Source: Apostichopus japonicus (Eukaryota > Echinodermata > Holothuroidea > Aspidochirotida > Stichopodidae). From it: a stretch of DNA of 64,000 bases. Where the stretch lies: assembly GCF_037975245.1 (NCBI RefSeq), contig NC_092582.1, forward strand, positions 19,184,577 through 19,248,576. Reading direction: 5' to 3'. Positions 37,880 through 53,200 of this stretch are shown piece after piece. The stretch's first letter is position 1; each line of letters starts with the position of its first letter. A program made the position numbers and the translations under genes. The notes under the pieces are model-generated. The model saw only the letters and a list, made by a program, of their open reading frames with translations, made no database searches and was not told the origin of the DNA.

Positions 37880-40800
37880 GGCCCTAGGTAAAGATGGTAC
37901 ACGAAACACTCAGTGCGCTTTACCAGGTGTCTGAATCACTGTGTCTGTGATGTGGTGTCGAAACACCCTGCATGGAATTCCAAGTGTTTGAATCACTGCG
38001 TCCTGGTACAGTAAGTGAAACCCTCAGAATGCAATACCAAGTTTTGTTGTCGAAACACCCTGAAACTAGCCTCAACTCGCTGTGTTGTCGAAACACCTTG
38101 ACACTAACCTCAGTGAAACCCCTCAGAATGCAACACCAAGTTTTGTTGTCAAAACACCTTCAAACTAGCCTCAACTAGCTGCGTTGTCGAAACACCTTGA
38201 CACTAATCTCAGTAAAACCCTCAGAATGCAATACCAAGTTTTGTTGTCGAAACACCTTGACACTAACCTCAATTGAACCCTCAGAATGCATTACCAAGTT
38301 TTGTTGTCGAAACACCTTGAAACTAGCCTCAACTAGGTGTGTTGTCGAAACACCTTGACCAACTAGCTGCGTTGTCGAAACACCCTGAAACTAGCTGCGT
38401 TGTCGAAACACCTTGACACTAACCTCAATTAAACCCTCAGAATGCAATACCAATTAGTCTTGTTGTCGAAACACCTTGAACCTAGTCTCAACTAGCTGCG
38501 TTGTCGAAACACCTTGACACTAATCCCAGTGGAACCCTCAGAATGCAATACCAATTAGTCTTGTTGTCGAAAAACCTTGACACTAGCCTCAAGTAGCTGC
38601 GTTGTCGAAACACCTTGACACTAATCTCTTTGTTGTCGAAACACCTTGAACCTAGTCTCAACTAGCTGCGTTGTCGAAACACCTTGACACTAACCTCAAT
38701 TAAGCCCTCAGAATGCAATACCAATTAGTCTTGTTGTCCAAACACCTTGACACTAGCCTCAACTAGCTGCGTTGTCGAAACACCTTGACACTAATCTCTT
38801 TGTTGTCGAAACACCTTGAACCTAGTCTCAACTAGCTGCGTTGTCGAAACACCTTGACACTAACCTCAATTAAACCCTCAGAATGCATTACCAAGTTTTG
38901 TTGTCGAAACACCTTGAAACTAGCCTCAACTAGGTGTGTTGTCGAAACACCTTGACCAACTAGCTGCGTTGTCGAAACACCCTGAAACTAGCTGCGTTGT
39001 CGTAACACCTTGACACTAATCTCTTTGTTGTCGAAACACCTTGAACCTAGTCTCAACTAGCTGCGTTGTCGAAACACCTTGACACTAACCTCAATTAAGC
39101 CCTCAGAATGCAATACCAATTAGTCTTGTTGTCCAAACACCTTGAACCTAGTCTCAACTAGCTGCGTTGTCGAAACACCTTGACACTAATCTCTTTGTTG
39201 TCGAAACACCTTGAACCTAGTCTCAACTAGCTGCGTTGTCGAAACACCTTGACACTAACCTCAATTAAACCCTCAGAATGCATTACCAAGTTTTGTTGTC
39301 GAAACACCTTGAAACTAGCCTCAACTAGGTGTGTTGTCGAAACACCTTGACCAACTAGCTGCGTTGTCGAAACACCCTGAAACTAGCTGCGTTGTCGAAA
39401 CACCTTTACACTAATCTCTTTGTTGTCGGAACACCCTAAAGCTAGCCTAAAGTAGCTGCGTTGTCGAAACGCCTTGACACTAACCTCAATTAAACTCTCA
39501 GAATGCAATACCAATTAGTCTTGTTGTCGAAACACCTTGAACCTAGTCTCAACTAGCTGCGTTGTCGAAACACCTTGACACTAACCTCAATTAAACCCTC
39601 AGAATGCAATACCAATTAGTCTTGTTGTCCAAACACCTTGACACTAGCCTCAACTAGCTGCGTTGTCGAAACACCTTGACACTAATCCCAGTGGAACCCT
39701 CAGAATGCAATACCAATTAATCTTGTTGTCGAAACACCTTGACACTAGCCTCAAGTAGCTGCGTTGTCGAAACACCTTGACACTAATCTCTTTGTTGTCG
39801 AAACACCTTGAACCTAGTCTCAACTAGCTGCGTTGTCGAAACACCTTGACACTAACCTCAATTAAGCCCTCAGAATGCAATACCAATTAGTCTTGTTGTC
39901 CAAACACCTTGAACCTAGTCTCAACTAGCTGCGTTGTCGAAACACCTTGACACTAATCCCAGTGGAACCCTCAGAATGCAATACCAATTAATCTTGTTGT
40001 CGAAACACCTTGACACTAGCCTCAAGTAGCTGCGTTGTCGAAACACCTTGACACTAATCTCTTTGTTGTCGAAACACCTTGAACCTAGTCTCAACTAGCT
40101 GCGTTGTCGAAACACCTTGACACTAACCTCAATTAAGCCCTCAGAATGCAATACCAATTAGTCTTGTTGTCCAAACACCTTGACACTTATCTCAACTAGC
40201 TGCGTTGTCGAAACACCTTGACACTAATCTCTTTGTTGTCGAAACACCTTGAACCTAGTCTCAACTAGCTGCGTTGTCGAAACACCTTGACACTAACCTC
40301 AATTAAACCCTCAGAATGCATTACCAAGTTTTGTTGTCGAAACACCTTGAAACTAGCCTCAACTAGGTGTGTTGTCGAAACACTTTGACCAACTAGCTGC
40401 GTTGTCGAAACACCCTGAAACTAGCTGCGTTGTCGAAACACCTTTACACTAATCTCTTTGTTGTCGGAACACCCTAAAGCTAGCCTAAAGTAGCTGCGTT
40501 GTCGAAACACCTTGACACTAACCTCAATTAAACTCTCAGAATGCAATACCAATTAGTCTTGTTGTCGAAACACCTTGAACCTAGTCTCAACTAGCTGCGT
40601 TGTCGAAACACCTTGACACTAACCTCAATTAAACCCTCAGAATGCAATACCAATTAGTCTTGTTGTCCAAACACCTTGACACTAGCCTCAACTAGCTGCG
40701 TTGTCGAAACACCTTGACACTAATCCCAGTGGAACCCTCAGAATGCAATACCAATTAGTCTTGTTGTCGAAAAGCCTTGACACTAGCCTCAAGTAGCTGC

Positions 40801-41935
40801 GTTGTCGAAACACCTTGACACTAATCTCTTTGTTGTCGAAACACCTTGAACCTAGTCTCAACTAGCTGCGTTGTCGAAACACCTTGACACTAACCTCAAT
40901 TAAACCCTCAGAATGCAATACCAATTAGTCTTGTTGTCGAAACACCTTGAACCTAGTCTCAACTAGCTGCGTTGTCGAAACACCTTGACACTAACCTCAA
41001 TTAAGCCCTCAGAATGCAATACCAATTAGTCTTGTTGTCGAAACACCTTGAACCTAGTCTCAACTAGCTGCGTTGTCGAAACACCTTGACACTAACCTCA
41101 ATTAAACCCTCAGAATGCAATACCAATTAGTCTTGTTGTCGAAACACCTTGACACTAGCCTCAACTAGCTGCGTTGTCGAAACACCTTGACACTAATCCC
41201 AGTGGAACCCTCAGAATGCAATACCAATTAGTCTTGTTGTCGAAAAACCTTGACACTAGCCTCAAGTAGCTGCGTTGTCGAAACACCTTGACACTAATCT
41301 CTTTGTTGTCGAAACACCTTGAACCTAGTCTCAACTAGCTGCGTTGTCGAAACACCTTGACACTAACCTCAATTAAGCCCTCAGAATGCAATACCAATTA
41401 GTCTTGTTGTCGAAACACCTTGAACCTAGTCTCAACTAGCTGCGTTGTCGAAACACCTTGACACTAACCTCAATTAAACCCTCAGAATGCAATACCAATT
41501 AGTCTTGTTGTCCAAACACCTTGACACTAGCCTCAACTCGCTGTGTTGTCGAAACACCTTGACACTAATCTCAATGGAACCCTCACAAAGCAATACCATG
41601 TTTTGTTGTCGAAACACCTTCAAACTAGTCTCAACTAGCTGCGTTGTCGAAACACCTTGACACTAATCTCAGTGAAACCCTCAGAATGCAATACTGTACC
41701 AATTAGTTTTGTTATCGAAACACCTTGACACTAGCCTCAACTAGCTGCGTTGTCGAAATACCTTGACACTTATCTCAGTGGAACCCTCAGAATGCAATAT
41801 CAAATTTTGTTGTCGAAACACCTTGAAACTAGTCTCAACTAGCTGTGTTGTCGAAACACCTTGACACTAGCCTCAACCATACTGTAGGTAAAGATGGTAC
41901 ACGAAACACTCAGTGTTTTGTACCAAGTGTTTGAA
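37880..41935. repeat. 4-kb higher-order satellite built on GTTGTCGAAACACC
   Basis: Dozens of copies of gttgtcgaaacaccttga are joined by two alternating linkers. One is 38 bp with the motif (ending ctcaactagctgc). The other is 63 bp with the motif (including ccctcagaatgcaataccaa). Together they make a 101-bp dimer, seen for example at 40911 and 41012. Larger blocks repeat too: the rare variant cacctttaca occurs at 39401 and 40439, 1038 bp apart, in matching context. Confidence 0.96.
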
Positions 41936-41949
41936 CCACTGTCTTTGAT

Positions 41950-44295
41950 GTGGTAAGTGACACCCACAATGGAATATCAAGTGTGTGAATAACCATGGTG
42001 GGCAAAACCAGTTCAACCTAGTGAATTTGGACTGCTATCTTGGTGTGAAACACTACAAAAAATAACTGAGCTGTAGAATATTATAATAGCATACTACCTT
42101 TGTGAAAAACTACATAGGCCTGCTAGAATTTGAGATGTCTTACTGACATATTTTCTTCTACAATGCTTTGACTGTTTGTTTGATGTTGCATTGCAGCGCC
42201 AAAGCTTTTCATGGTGCCTGTTTGGCTGCTTCAAGGTGGAGACATTTTGGTTTCGGATGATAGGTTTAAGCTAATAGGTTTCTAATTAGGGTTCCATTCA
42301 CAGCAGAGCAATTTCTTTTTATTAAACAGGGTCTTTTGGTAAAGGGACATTTGCACTGCATATATAGCGAACACTCAGTACATTATTTCATATGAAGTTT
42401 TTGAATGATGACCTAATAGGAGAAAAATGCTTTACCAAGTGTACTGAGAGCATAACACTTTATAGTTTCTTGTACTTAGTGCTTGAAAACAATGTAATGT
42501 GCAAAAAACACTTAGGGTGGCGTTAGTACCAAATCCTTTGAAACATGCATTAGAAGTATGCAGAACCAGGTTATTATATTTTCAAATTTTTATAACTATC
42601 GATGCTTTTCCATGCTTTCTTGGACAATTTTAAATTACAGAATCCGACACTGTCACAGATAAGAGACACAGGAATTGAAGATACCAATAAAGGTGAACCT
42701 TTAATTAAACATCATAAACAGCATGTGAAACAGGAATATATACAACAGTCCTAAGAAAGATGTATAACCAGAATGCAAAACTGCCATTGTGGTTTCAATG
42801 TTATAAAAAGTTATAGCCAGGATGAACAACACACTTGATTTAAGTATTATAGCAAAAAGCATTGAGGAAGAGATGTGGCATTAAGAATATTTACAAAGAC
42901 AAAGACATTTACAAAGAGTGATCGATGACCAAAAGTCGTACAACAGTGTAATGCATCAGCACAGGTAACCTGTAATCTCTGAAAGCTTTTCTTCTTGAGA
43001 TATTGCTTTAACAAGGATTTCCGTAAATCCTTTGACCCCAAACCTTGATCATTAAAGACAATCAGGTTCTTTAATTCAATGTAACCCACCTACATATCAA
43101 ACATGGGGTCTGTCCAAGTTTCCATTCTTGAGATATTGTGTTTACAAGCTGCTAAGCATGACCACATAAACACACCCATGTACACACGCCAGCATGACTG
43201 CAAAGATTACAAATTTTATTGTTCAAGATTTCATATGAACTTGTAAGACCTTTAAATTTCACATATAACCAGATTGACAAAATAATGGATGACGTGGAAC
43301 ACAATTTTGCCACTGCTCTCCTGTATGGAGACCATTGTCTTAGTAAAACTAGGCCTTGTGCTCCTATACCCCAAGCTTCCACATACTTATTTTTTAGAAT
43401 TACCTCAAATCATATTTGCAAATGGGATCTCATTACACAGCAATCATTAGATATAAAGTAAAGCATGAAACATATATATAGACCATTGATGAAAAGCTGC
43501 CTCTTCTGCAACTTAAATACTCAAGGGGGTAAATTGGTTCTGAATCTATAATAAGTTTTGAGTCTTACTCTGCCCCCCCCCCCCAATTTTTGTTGTAGCA
43601 TCAGTAAGGAAACAAAATGAAGACTAAATACCTGAAGAAATGTCTCACCTAACGCCTAATTAAGCTCCTCTTATCCTGTGTAGTAGTATCTATATATGAG
43701 ATGAAAATATCTTTTGATTTAATCATCAGATATTGGCAATTAAAGGCATTGAAGACTCGCCCCTCTAAAAAATGAAACTTTCTGTTGCTTGCAAGTGAAG
43801 TTTTCTGCTTGTTGAGCTACAAAATGAACACAGTAATGAAAGTGATACCTTCTTATCTTTAGCTGGACCTGAGATATGTCCATCCCTGCATCGTTTGTCC
43901 ACTGTGCTGTAGGTATTGACCGCAGCTGTATGTACTGACTGTACACTAGTGTCTAATTACCGAAGGTACAGTAGCAAGCTGTGTGTGCGTATTTTCTGGG
44001 ATCGATGATGGTGTGTAACACTTTTGTTACACCTCTTTCAAAACTAGGTCAGATTAACGTTTCTTTTTGCGTGAGTCTTAAAGTAAAAGAATTTGCTATG
44101 TTAGTGACTGATGATATGTGTCGCCAAGTCTCCTTTTTTCCAATGACCAAAAAGGCAACATTGTCATGCTACATTATTACATAGTATATACATCTGTAGA
44201 TAAAAGAAGAGAAATTTCAGAGGGAGCCACATTCCTAAAAAAGAATCCTTAATCTAATGTGTTAGAAACACCCTAATAACCTGGTAGGATAAGAG
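41950..44295. other. intergenic stretch between the satellite and the MULE gene
   Basis: Apart from the TGACC-type repeat at 42735-43220 I see no feature. It presumably contains the 3' UTR of the MULE gene near 44295. No inverted repeat matching the gene's 5' side was found. Confidence 0.4.
42735..43220. repeat. second copy of the TGACC-type interspersed repeat
   Basis: It shares cttgatttaagtattatagc, caaaaagcattgagg, tcaatgtaacccacctacat, ggtctgtccaag and gcatgactgcaaagattac with the copy at 29995-30800. It has one sub-repeat rather than three or four. Confidence 0.6.
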
Positions 44296-47200
44296 TTAAG
44301 AACAATAAATGCAAAAAAATGAAGCACTTTTGTCGACAGATGTTAATGCAGAACAGCAAAGGTGACACCAACGATCACATGCATCGCACTGTACCCATTT
44401 AATATTGCTTCCATCAGGCTTCACACAGAATGGCATGTCACAGATCGAATTCTTATTCGATCTGGCGCTCATCAGGAGCCTTTTCTGGACATATTTTCGA
44501 TATGTTTTCACATGATGCTGTCTCATCAATCCAGCTGGCACATTATTCAATATGGCCTCAGCATTCTGTTGGAAATAGTTGAAATGAAAGTTATTCAATA
44601 CTGTATATGTATGCATCACATAATATTGCTCCACTTGAAGTATGAAAAGCCTGCTGCCTGGAGCTCCTCAGACTGTTATCATATATCATTCAACACAACA
44701 AATTGACCATAACTAGCAGCAGAATATAATGTACCTTATTTTGGGTACCCAAAGTGCACTAACGTAAAATTGAACAATGAAAAGTGTAACAAAGCTTTTT
44801 GCAGTGACTGGGGAACTCCATGATTTTGCTCACGATTATGTATAAACGGTTCAAGTGTTTACTAAGAACCAACAAGCCCACACGTCTTATGTCAGCACTA
44901 TTTGGTTACAACCAAACAATTACAAACTGCCTACTTCAGAAAGTTAAAGTACTCAAGTGTTTAGGAGAATGAACATGCTTACTGTCTACCCTCAATCTGA
45001 AGAGAATATATCCTTGCCTTCAATATTTTAACTCACATTATAATTTAAAATGCAATTTTTAGCACTATAATCAAACAAGCATTCTACATTGAAGTCTACA
45101 AAGATATATTTTTGGTAAAGGGAGAGTTTTAGTTCTGACCAAACTATAAACAGACATTGATACTGATTAGTTATATACATCAACAACACTTACTGTAGGA
45201 CTAATTACATATTTAAAAAGAAATATTTATAGATAGAATAGTAATTTTTAACAAGATTAATAACATACCATTAACAAAAACACACCACAGCTGCTTCCGT
45301 CAAGTTGCTGCCCCTTGGAGTATGAAACCCATTTCATGGCAGAAATTTTGTGTGCAACAACCTTGTTGCGGGCATTGATGTACTTACTATAAATAAAAGA
45401 AACAAGCTATCATACCAGATCAAATCATATTTTGTTACTTAACAAGAGTCCAATGATTTATTTTAATGTTTTCATAAATCAAAATTCAAAGTATATTGAT
45501 GTATGGTCAAGTATACACATTTCAACAAGAGTAAAAACAAGAAAACAAATCTGCCATATCACTCATATGATATTAAAGTTGCAAAATGGTTATGTCAAAG
45601 TATATGAATGTACTGTATTACACACATAAATTACCTGGTACCATGAACCAAAAAAAGATTGTGGACTGTAGATGTGCCATAACTTGTGTACTACTGTGAA
45701 ATATGTTAACTTGATACAGTAGGTGCTGTTCACCAAGAGTGTGAAGCAGCAATAATTATTGAGAGTGATCAAATCTACTGGCCTATTTAACTTCAAGGCA
45801 CATGCCAGAGTGAGCATACATAACCCATTAAGGCCTTTATTACTTTCATATTGTTATTATAAATATGAAAATGGTCTTCTGTTATTGTCATTTTATCAGC
45901 TATTATTTTAATGTGATGAAAAACAAAACTAGAGTGAAGACCCTGATTGCAGTAACCTGCCTTGTAGGAATCGAACAATCATTGCCTTCTAGAGGACAAT
46001 CTATAACCAGCAAGAAATAATTTGGCAATTTGATATTAATATAACAATAATTGATAGAAACTTTGACATCAAACCCAAATAATAGGATTATTGCACTACT
46101 GTAAGTACGGGGAAGGCACCTTCAATATCAAAGTATGAGTTTTGCTGTGGTTATATGATCTTGTTAATGAGATTGTAGAAACCACATAGGCAGAAATGAC
46201 CTTTGACCAACTTTAAATGTACTTAGGCCTACACTATTCCACAATGCAAATATGAACTCTCCTGATGTTCCGGTTCTGGAGATACTGTAAAGGGTTTTGA
46301 CCCCTGCGTACCTTAAATGACCTTTGACCTCCACCAAAAACAAATATGTTCCTATACTGTTAATACTTACCACCAGTGGTGGTAAAAAATTTCATCTTCT
46401 TTTGGCTTGTCCAAAGAGTTCAACACGTACACTGTGTTGCTGATAGTGTCTGCAGCCAGAAGAAACCAGTGATGGCTATGGAATATTGGCACAAACAGCC
46501 ATCTGAACTTTGTTAAATCGACCTAGAAGGCAAGCAAATATATAAAATGGCTTCAATCTCTATCAAATTACACTTTATTTGAGATGCAACAAAAGTGTAG
46601 CTGATTACAATTCTTACCACTAATGAAATGAAAGTACTAGAAAAGCTTATTACTTTTTAATGAAAGGTTTCCTAGAGTGATACCAAATGATCAATTAAGT
46701 TTCTGTTCTGTTTTTTTGTTAGGACATTTTGGGCCAATCCTTGTACACATTGCACTGAATTTGGTAGAAGATGGTTATATGCCAAAGGTAAGTCAATCAT
46801 CATATGTTTATTAGAGTTGAGATTGACTGTATTAAGATCATTTTTATGCTTTATTGGAGTAGGAAAATGGAACAGTGATTAACAATTTAGTAGTTTGTAA
46901 CGTCAGTAGTGGGACATACCTTCTTGTACAACCAGTCATTGTAGGCTCCACTTTGCCATTTGAGGCTCAGGAAGGATGAAAACATATACACTTTCCCAGG
47001 ATGCTCTGACATAAGCAAGTTCAAGTAAGCATGGATAACCTGCAGTGAGAAGCAATGAGGAGATAAGTATTTTTGGTCTAATATGTTTTTATTCTGCAAC
47101 CCATTTTGTTATAAACAAACAATAGGTCAGTATAGGTTTTTACAGAGTATTTCATTGTTAACTCTATATGATGGGGTCACTTTCTATCCACTGTGGGATC

Positions 47201-50200
47201 CTTTGTTTTCCACCAGCCTGCATTGTGTAAATCTGGAATGATTACCAATTCTATAGGTCTAAAGGCAATTTACTTCATTGACAGCATCCTATTCAACTTT
47301 TCTTACCTGATCATTAAGCCACTTTCCATGATTTAGAGAATCCAGGTCAGATTCTTGAAAAGTGGTGTTGCCTACTCTAAACTTTCCTTTTCCTGGTTTT
47401 ATACAGGTAGTACCTTCAAGTTGAATGAGGTGGGATGGTTGGATCTTGAACATCTCTTCAATTTCTTTAAATGAGAGGTTATTACTTGCAGCAATGAGTA
47501 TTGTTGCCACAAGTAGTTGGAAAAGGTCTGTCTGTTTTGATAGTGATGGTGTTTTGATGATATCTGCTGCTGCACCGGAAATAATGTTCAAGACAAAGTC
47601 TAGCTTGGTTTTTTCCAGTCCTGCCTCATACATTATGCTGTTGGCAGGGGGCAATGACCCTGCATTCAATTTAGTCACACAGTCATGTGGTTGTCTGCCA
47701 AGAATTAAATGTACAGTCGAAATGAAGTCCATCAGTTGTTGCAGTTTGTTGCTAGTTTTGTATGACTGAACCCTTCGCTGGAATCCTTCATTGCTGATAG
47801 CTTGTTCCTGATCCTGGAAGTCTACATTGGTTCCTTGTTTCATACTGCTGACTTCTGCAGCACAAGTGAGCCCCTGATCTTTGAGGTCTACATGGGCTTG
47901 ACATTGTACATCACTGGTCCTTTGAGCACTGTCATGGGTATTCTGCTTGCGTTGGAGGTTGGCATTGTCCTGTCCATTCTGTTCATGATGCTTGGCAGGT
48001 CCATCTGCAGAAAGTCAAATTTTAGCAATCATTATAATTTCAAAGGAGCAAAAGACCATGTTATTTAAACTTGCATTTTGATGACACGAATAGCATTGTA
48101 AGAGATGTAATGTTCATGTCAATTATTCAAACACTGATTTATAAATTCCAAAAAATCTGAATATTAACTCATATTAATACAGTATGCAACATGGGATTCA
48201 GAGTGCATGACTGCAAGTACTCTTCAGTTGGCAGAGGACATTTGATATAGTTCTTACAAAATACTTGCCCAACAAAAACTTTTTCATAGAATGTAGGTAT
48301 GTATAGTTTTGGTTTTCTGGTCTTCAGCCATCACCAAAAACTTATCCAACTCAACTTGTGACCTTTGTACTCCAAAACATTGGAGACAAACAGAATAAGG
48401 TATTATCCAGTAGGTGAATAACACATGATGCCTTTCTATTGAATCAATATGTGCTAGACTACTTACCACATGTGTAGCCATCACATAATTGCTTTACTGG
48501 TAGTGCATCATCATCTAGGCAGGAAAAAAGAAAAGATAAAAATAAGAACTCAGATCCTCAACACTGCCACAGTCACACTGCCAGAGCTAAATGTACCAAG
48601 ATGGTGTTAAAACTGAAGGTGCTAGAGTAAGGATAGAAGGATGAAAAAGACGAGGGCAAAGAAAGTGAAGGGGGGGGTTGTGTTAGTTTATGAAGAGCTT
48701 GGGTGAGGCTAAGAAAAGGGAGGTTTTACTTTATATAACAACTTCCAAATTAGTACTAATAGAATTGTTCTAAATTAATAACTACTTTTAGGCATTATAT
48801 GTATGGGAACCCCATATACAACATGATCAGCTACCTTCACTAAAATGAAAGTATTGAACATTATGTTTTAGTATTATTAGTTGCATCAAAAGAAAATATT
48901 TACATGAACATTGTTTTCGTTTTCTCTTTTGCTTTCTTGTTAGTTGCGGTCGTTTACGCCTCTTTGGCAGTTCTCGGAGGTTTGCAGTTGGCACAACATG
49001 CTTTTCTTGATGGAGAGGCAGGTTACCTTCAAGTGGAATCCACCTTTTCATGGCAGTGGACAGCTGTTGCAACTGCGTGGATGCTGAAAGCAATGTTGGA
49101 ACATCTTGACATAGATAAGAGCTATCCATGAGAACTTTCAGCTCTCCTCTAAGCTGTACTTGAGCTTTTCTCAAATCAGGTGATGCAAGGCATGTAGATG
49201 TCAACTTCTTTGTCACTGTTTTTGGTTGAGTATGGGTGAGATCATCATGGTAGCTATCACTAGTACCTGGAATGGAGCATTTACTGAGTGCATCTGTTGA
49301 CAAGAAATCATCATCAAGATTAAGATATGGGCAATTCCTGTACTTTGGTGACAAGGAATCCCATGTGGCATCTGTGAATTTGAAAACTGCAAACATATGC
49401 TTGCACGGCAAAAAGGTACACCGGAATGAAATGCAGTCACAACTAGGATATCTGTCATTGTCTCCCAGATCAATGACATACTCTTGTGATGTTGTTTCAC
49501 TCTTTACCAAAAACTTGCTGGAACTTATTTCTTTGATGTCAGCTTTGGTGTAGTGGAAGGCAGCAAGTATTCTCTTCAGGCAAGTCGTTACAAAATTTCG
49601 TGGCCGATTGTGAAGGTAGTCTGGGATCTCTTTGCTGTACGCTTTATACTGACTACTACAGCTGTAGTTTTTCTGAGTGTATGATAACACCTGCTCTGGA
49701 ACGAATTCGGTGACCAGCAGTTCCACTAATGATGAAATTGTTCCTGTGCACGAAAGACTCAAGTAAAAACTTTTGAGGGCGTTGTTCAGTGCCTCAACAC
49801 CGTTGTTAGTGTTAACAGCAATGCAGAAATCCTCTGGTCCATATGCTCTACACCATCTCTGCAATAATATAATGAGTAGGAAATATTTGTAAATGTAAAA
49901 TATCAGAGTATTTAAAAAAATCAATGTGGTGTGTAGTCATAAAATCAAAATGCCCACCACCTGAAACATACAAACAAAACAGGGCCACAGTTAGTACAGA
50001 TATTAGCATTGTTAATCCTGTAACTGACAAGAGAATGTGATTGTACAATGCCTACCAGAAAATTGTTCCATCCATTTAAAAATTGTTGAAACAGCTTTGC
50101 TATCTGATGCATAACACAGTTCTTTAAGTCAGTAAAGGGAAACCAAGACCTGCCAGTATCTTCAAAATTCTTTATAAGCAACTTTGTTATTACTATGGAA

Positions 50201-53200
50201 AGCAAGAACTTGCTTTTTACTACTGTATTCCTGCATTCTATTAACATACTGGATCCAAAACAGTCATTCAACTTGATGCAATTATATCTCCTTTCCTTCA
50301 TAAATTTGTCTTGTTCTCGTATGCATTTTACATCCTTTTGTAAAAGCTAAGGGGATTTAGCCATAGGACAAACATACTGTACACATTGGTATGCCGGGAA
50401 ACACATCTCGAACGGATTAAATGGGAAGAAAACAGAGTACCTGAAGAAAAGGCTAGAGGTTGGTCAAGTCTCGAACCCATGCACATGTGAAAGACAGTGG
50501 TGCACAGTCTGCCACCCTAACTGCAATGCATCTGACATTACAAAGTGGGGGCATGTAGGAATAATTTGACCATAATTATTCAAATTGAGTGAACAATTAT
50601 AGAAGCAGCAAAGTGAGAGGAATACAATTAGAAAACGTTAAAAGTGATGAAGGAGCAACATATTTCACTTTAATGTAATTGTTAAAAGCAATCATTTAAG
50701 GGTGTTCTAGTGGCATTTATGAGTCTAAATTTGCAAAGTTCCTCTTGTGATAAATGACGACAGATAGTCTAACTATATTGTCCATTGTTTTTAACTTTAA
50801 GCTAAACCATTTGAATAGTAAATTAGGGTCTGCACTCTCTTAGCATGATCAGGTTTCATTTCTTGTTAGCAACTGTAGGGTCCATATACCTTTACAATAA
50901 TCCCATTTAATTATAAAGATAACCTTGGTTCGAGTTTAATCATTAATGGCACAAAACTACTTGCAATTTGTTTTTCGTTCACAGCATTATATGTATATGC
51001 AAAAACTTGTTACAATTGGTAAGCAGCAGAAGCAAGGTATGGGAAAAAAATCAGTTTCACCATTGACATTTAATACAAAAGTCCCTAAGAAAAATGAGAA
51101 AAAGCATACATAAGACAAACACACACCAAAAGAGACAATTAAACACAAAGAAAGAGAGGGAAAATGAGCCAATGTGCAGAAGCAAGTGCAAAATAATCCA
51201 TTGCATAATGTATCCATTACTTACATTTATTTGACATTCCTTTTAATACCTGTAAAATAATGAATCAATGCTTTAAACTTTTTCTGATTGTAATTAACAG
51301 ATATTTTATGTTAACTGCTTTGTTAATGATAGTCTTAAATAGAAAAATAGTTTACAAAAGATGACAAGTAGTTCAAGGCTCTAATTTCAGTTTGTAATTT
51401 CAAGTATTGTTGTTTTTGTGTGATTAGAAGTTCATAACTTGTTATTACAGCTCTGTGAACAAACCAGTAACCTTAGCTGTATGCAACACCTTATATTTGT
51501 CAGCTAATTCCTACAATATCAGCACATTTAAAAGAATAACAAATGGATCAATTGGTATCAAAAAACATATTAAATATTTGTATGAAGGAACAGTTTAACA
51601 ACTGAAAGAAAAATTATTTTTTAGATTTTGATTGTTTAAATACTTTCTTTCTTATTATGAACTGAAACATAATTTATTACCTCAGGGATACAAAACCATC
51701 TGCTTTCCAGATAATCCTTTACATGACTGTTTCTTTTGTACAAGGCAGAGCTTCTTAGATTGGTCATTTCTGTTGTACAGCTGTCTTTGGTAGAGGCAAC
51801 AGCAACCTTTCTTAACCTCTGCAGAAACTCCTGTTTGTCTTCATCGTTAAGTTGATTTTTGCCTGTCGAGAAGATAGGTTTAAGGCTTAACTACTAATAA
51901 ATACAAAATGTAGACCCTTGTATGTAAACATCGTTAGTGTTAGCTGTGCAGACAGGGGCGGGGGGGGGGGGGTTAGTAGCAGAGCCAATTAAGACTCCTG
52001 GACATGATGGCAGTCAATCACAGGTTATCACCAATGCTGAGTGAAGCTCAGACATGAATAACCAGTCAATGCAGTCAATGCAAATGATACACATCACCTC
52101 GCCTCTAGTACCATACAGAGGGGTGGCTAATGTGTGAACATACAGAGAGACAAATGGACCAACAGACAAATAAACAGATGAACAGTAACAATGTTATGTC
52201 CCCTCTTCACCAACTTTATCGGCAGAGAGATAATAAGTGCTTTGCATAAAGACATAACACAGGTGCATTGACCAGGAATCAAACAGGAACCTCTTGCTGT
52301 GTGGCTTTGCTAAAACTTTTTAAAAAGAAGAGTACTAATATCTCTAGGGTTGAGTTAACTTACCATCCTTGCTCCATCGCAACCATGCCTGTTCCCTGTG
52401 AAAGGCACATAAAAACTTCCGTGTACCAGGGAACACTGCTTGCAGTGCTTGGTATTCTTGTTCAGAATAGTCAAGCATGAAGAACTTGGGGTTCCATTCA
52501 GGGTTCCATCTTTTGATGATGTCAAGGGCCTCTGTTATGGCAACAGTCGTTTCATCCTCTGTGATGAATTCAGCCACAGGACTATAACCAACATTGGTCC
52601 TCACAACTACCAAGAACAGGGGCAGAGCATATTTTGTCGTCTTGTAGGTGGCATCAATGAGCACCATGTCTCCATAACGCTTTAATAGCAGTTGTTGCTG
52701 GCTGGTCTGATGGATGAACAGGAAAGTAGTGCTTTCTCTGGTGTCGTAGATGTCGTCATCCCTATCATCTATTTCTTGGACAAAGCCTTGTGTTTTGGGC
52801 TTTCTATGGATCCGCACATCTGAGACAGCTGTTTGTTTTGACTTGTCTGAGCACTTGCGAAGAAAAAAACAATCTTGCTTGTCTTCATTTTGCCATGCCT
52901 TCACTTTTTCCTCTAGATTGAGTTGGTCAAATTTTGAAAACCTGCCTTTACATAGTGCCAGATGGATGTAGTTTCTTATTGTTCTGTTTGTGGGGAAATA
53001 GCACCTGTCATGTTTCAGAGGCTTGGAGTCAGGACAAAGCTCATTATAGACAAAATGCTCAAGAGTCTTTCTTATCAAGGGTACTGATATAATGCCTTGT
53101 GCCACATATTCATCAATCTTGTTCCTAACTTCAGGATGAATATGCTTGGAAAAACCACTTTCAAGTGATACTTTGTGTGTGTCATGTGCAGCAATCTGTG

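Noticed and set aside
52255-52300. tRNA-like box B motif on the minus strand
   Set aside because: Only one weak box with no matching box A or stems.
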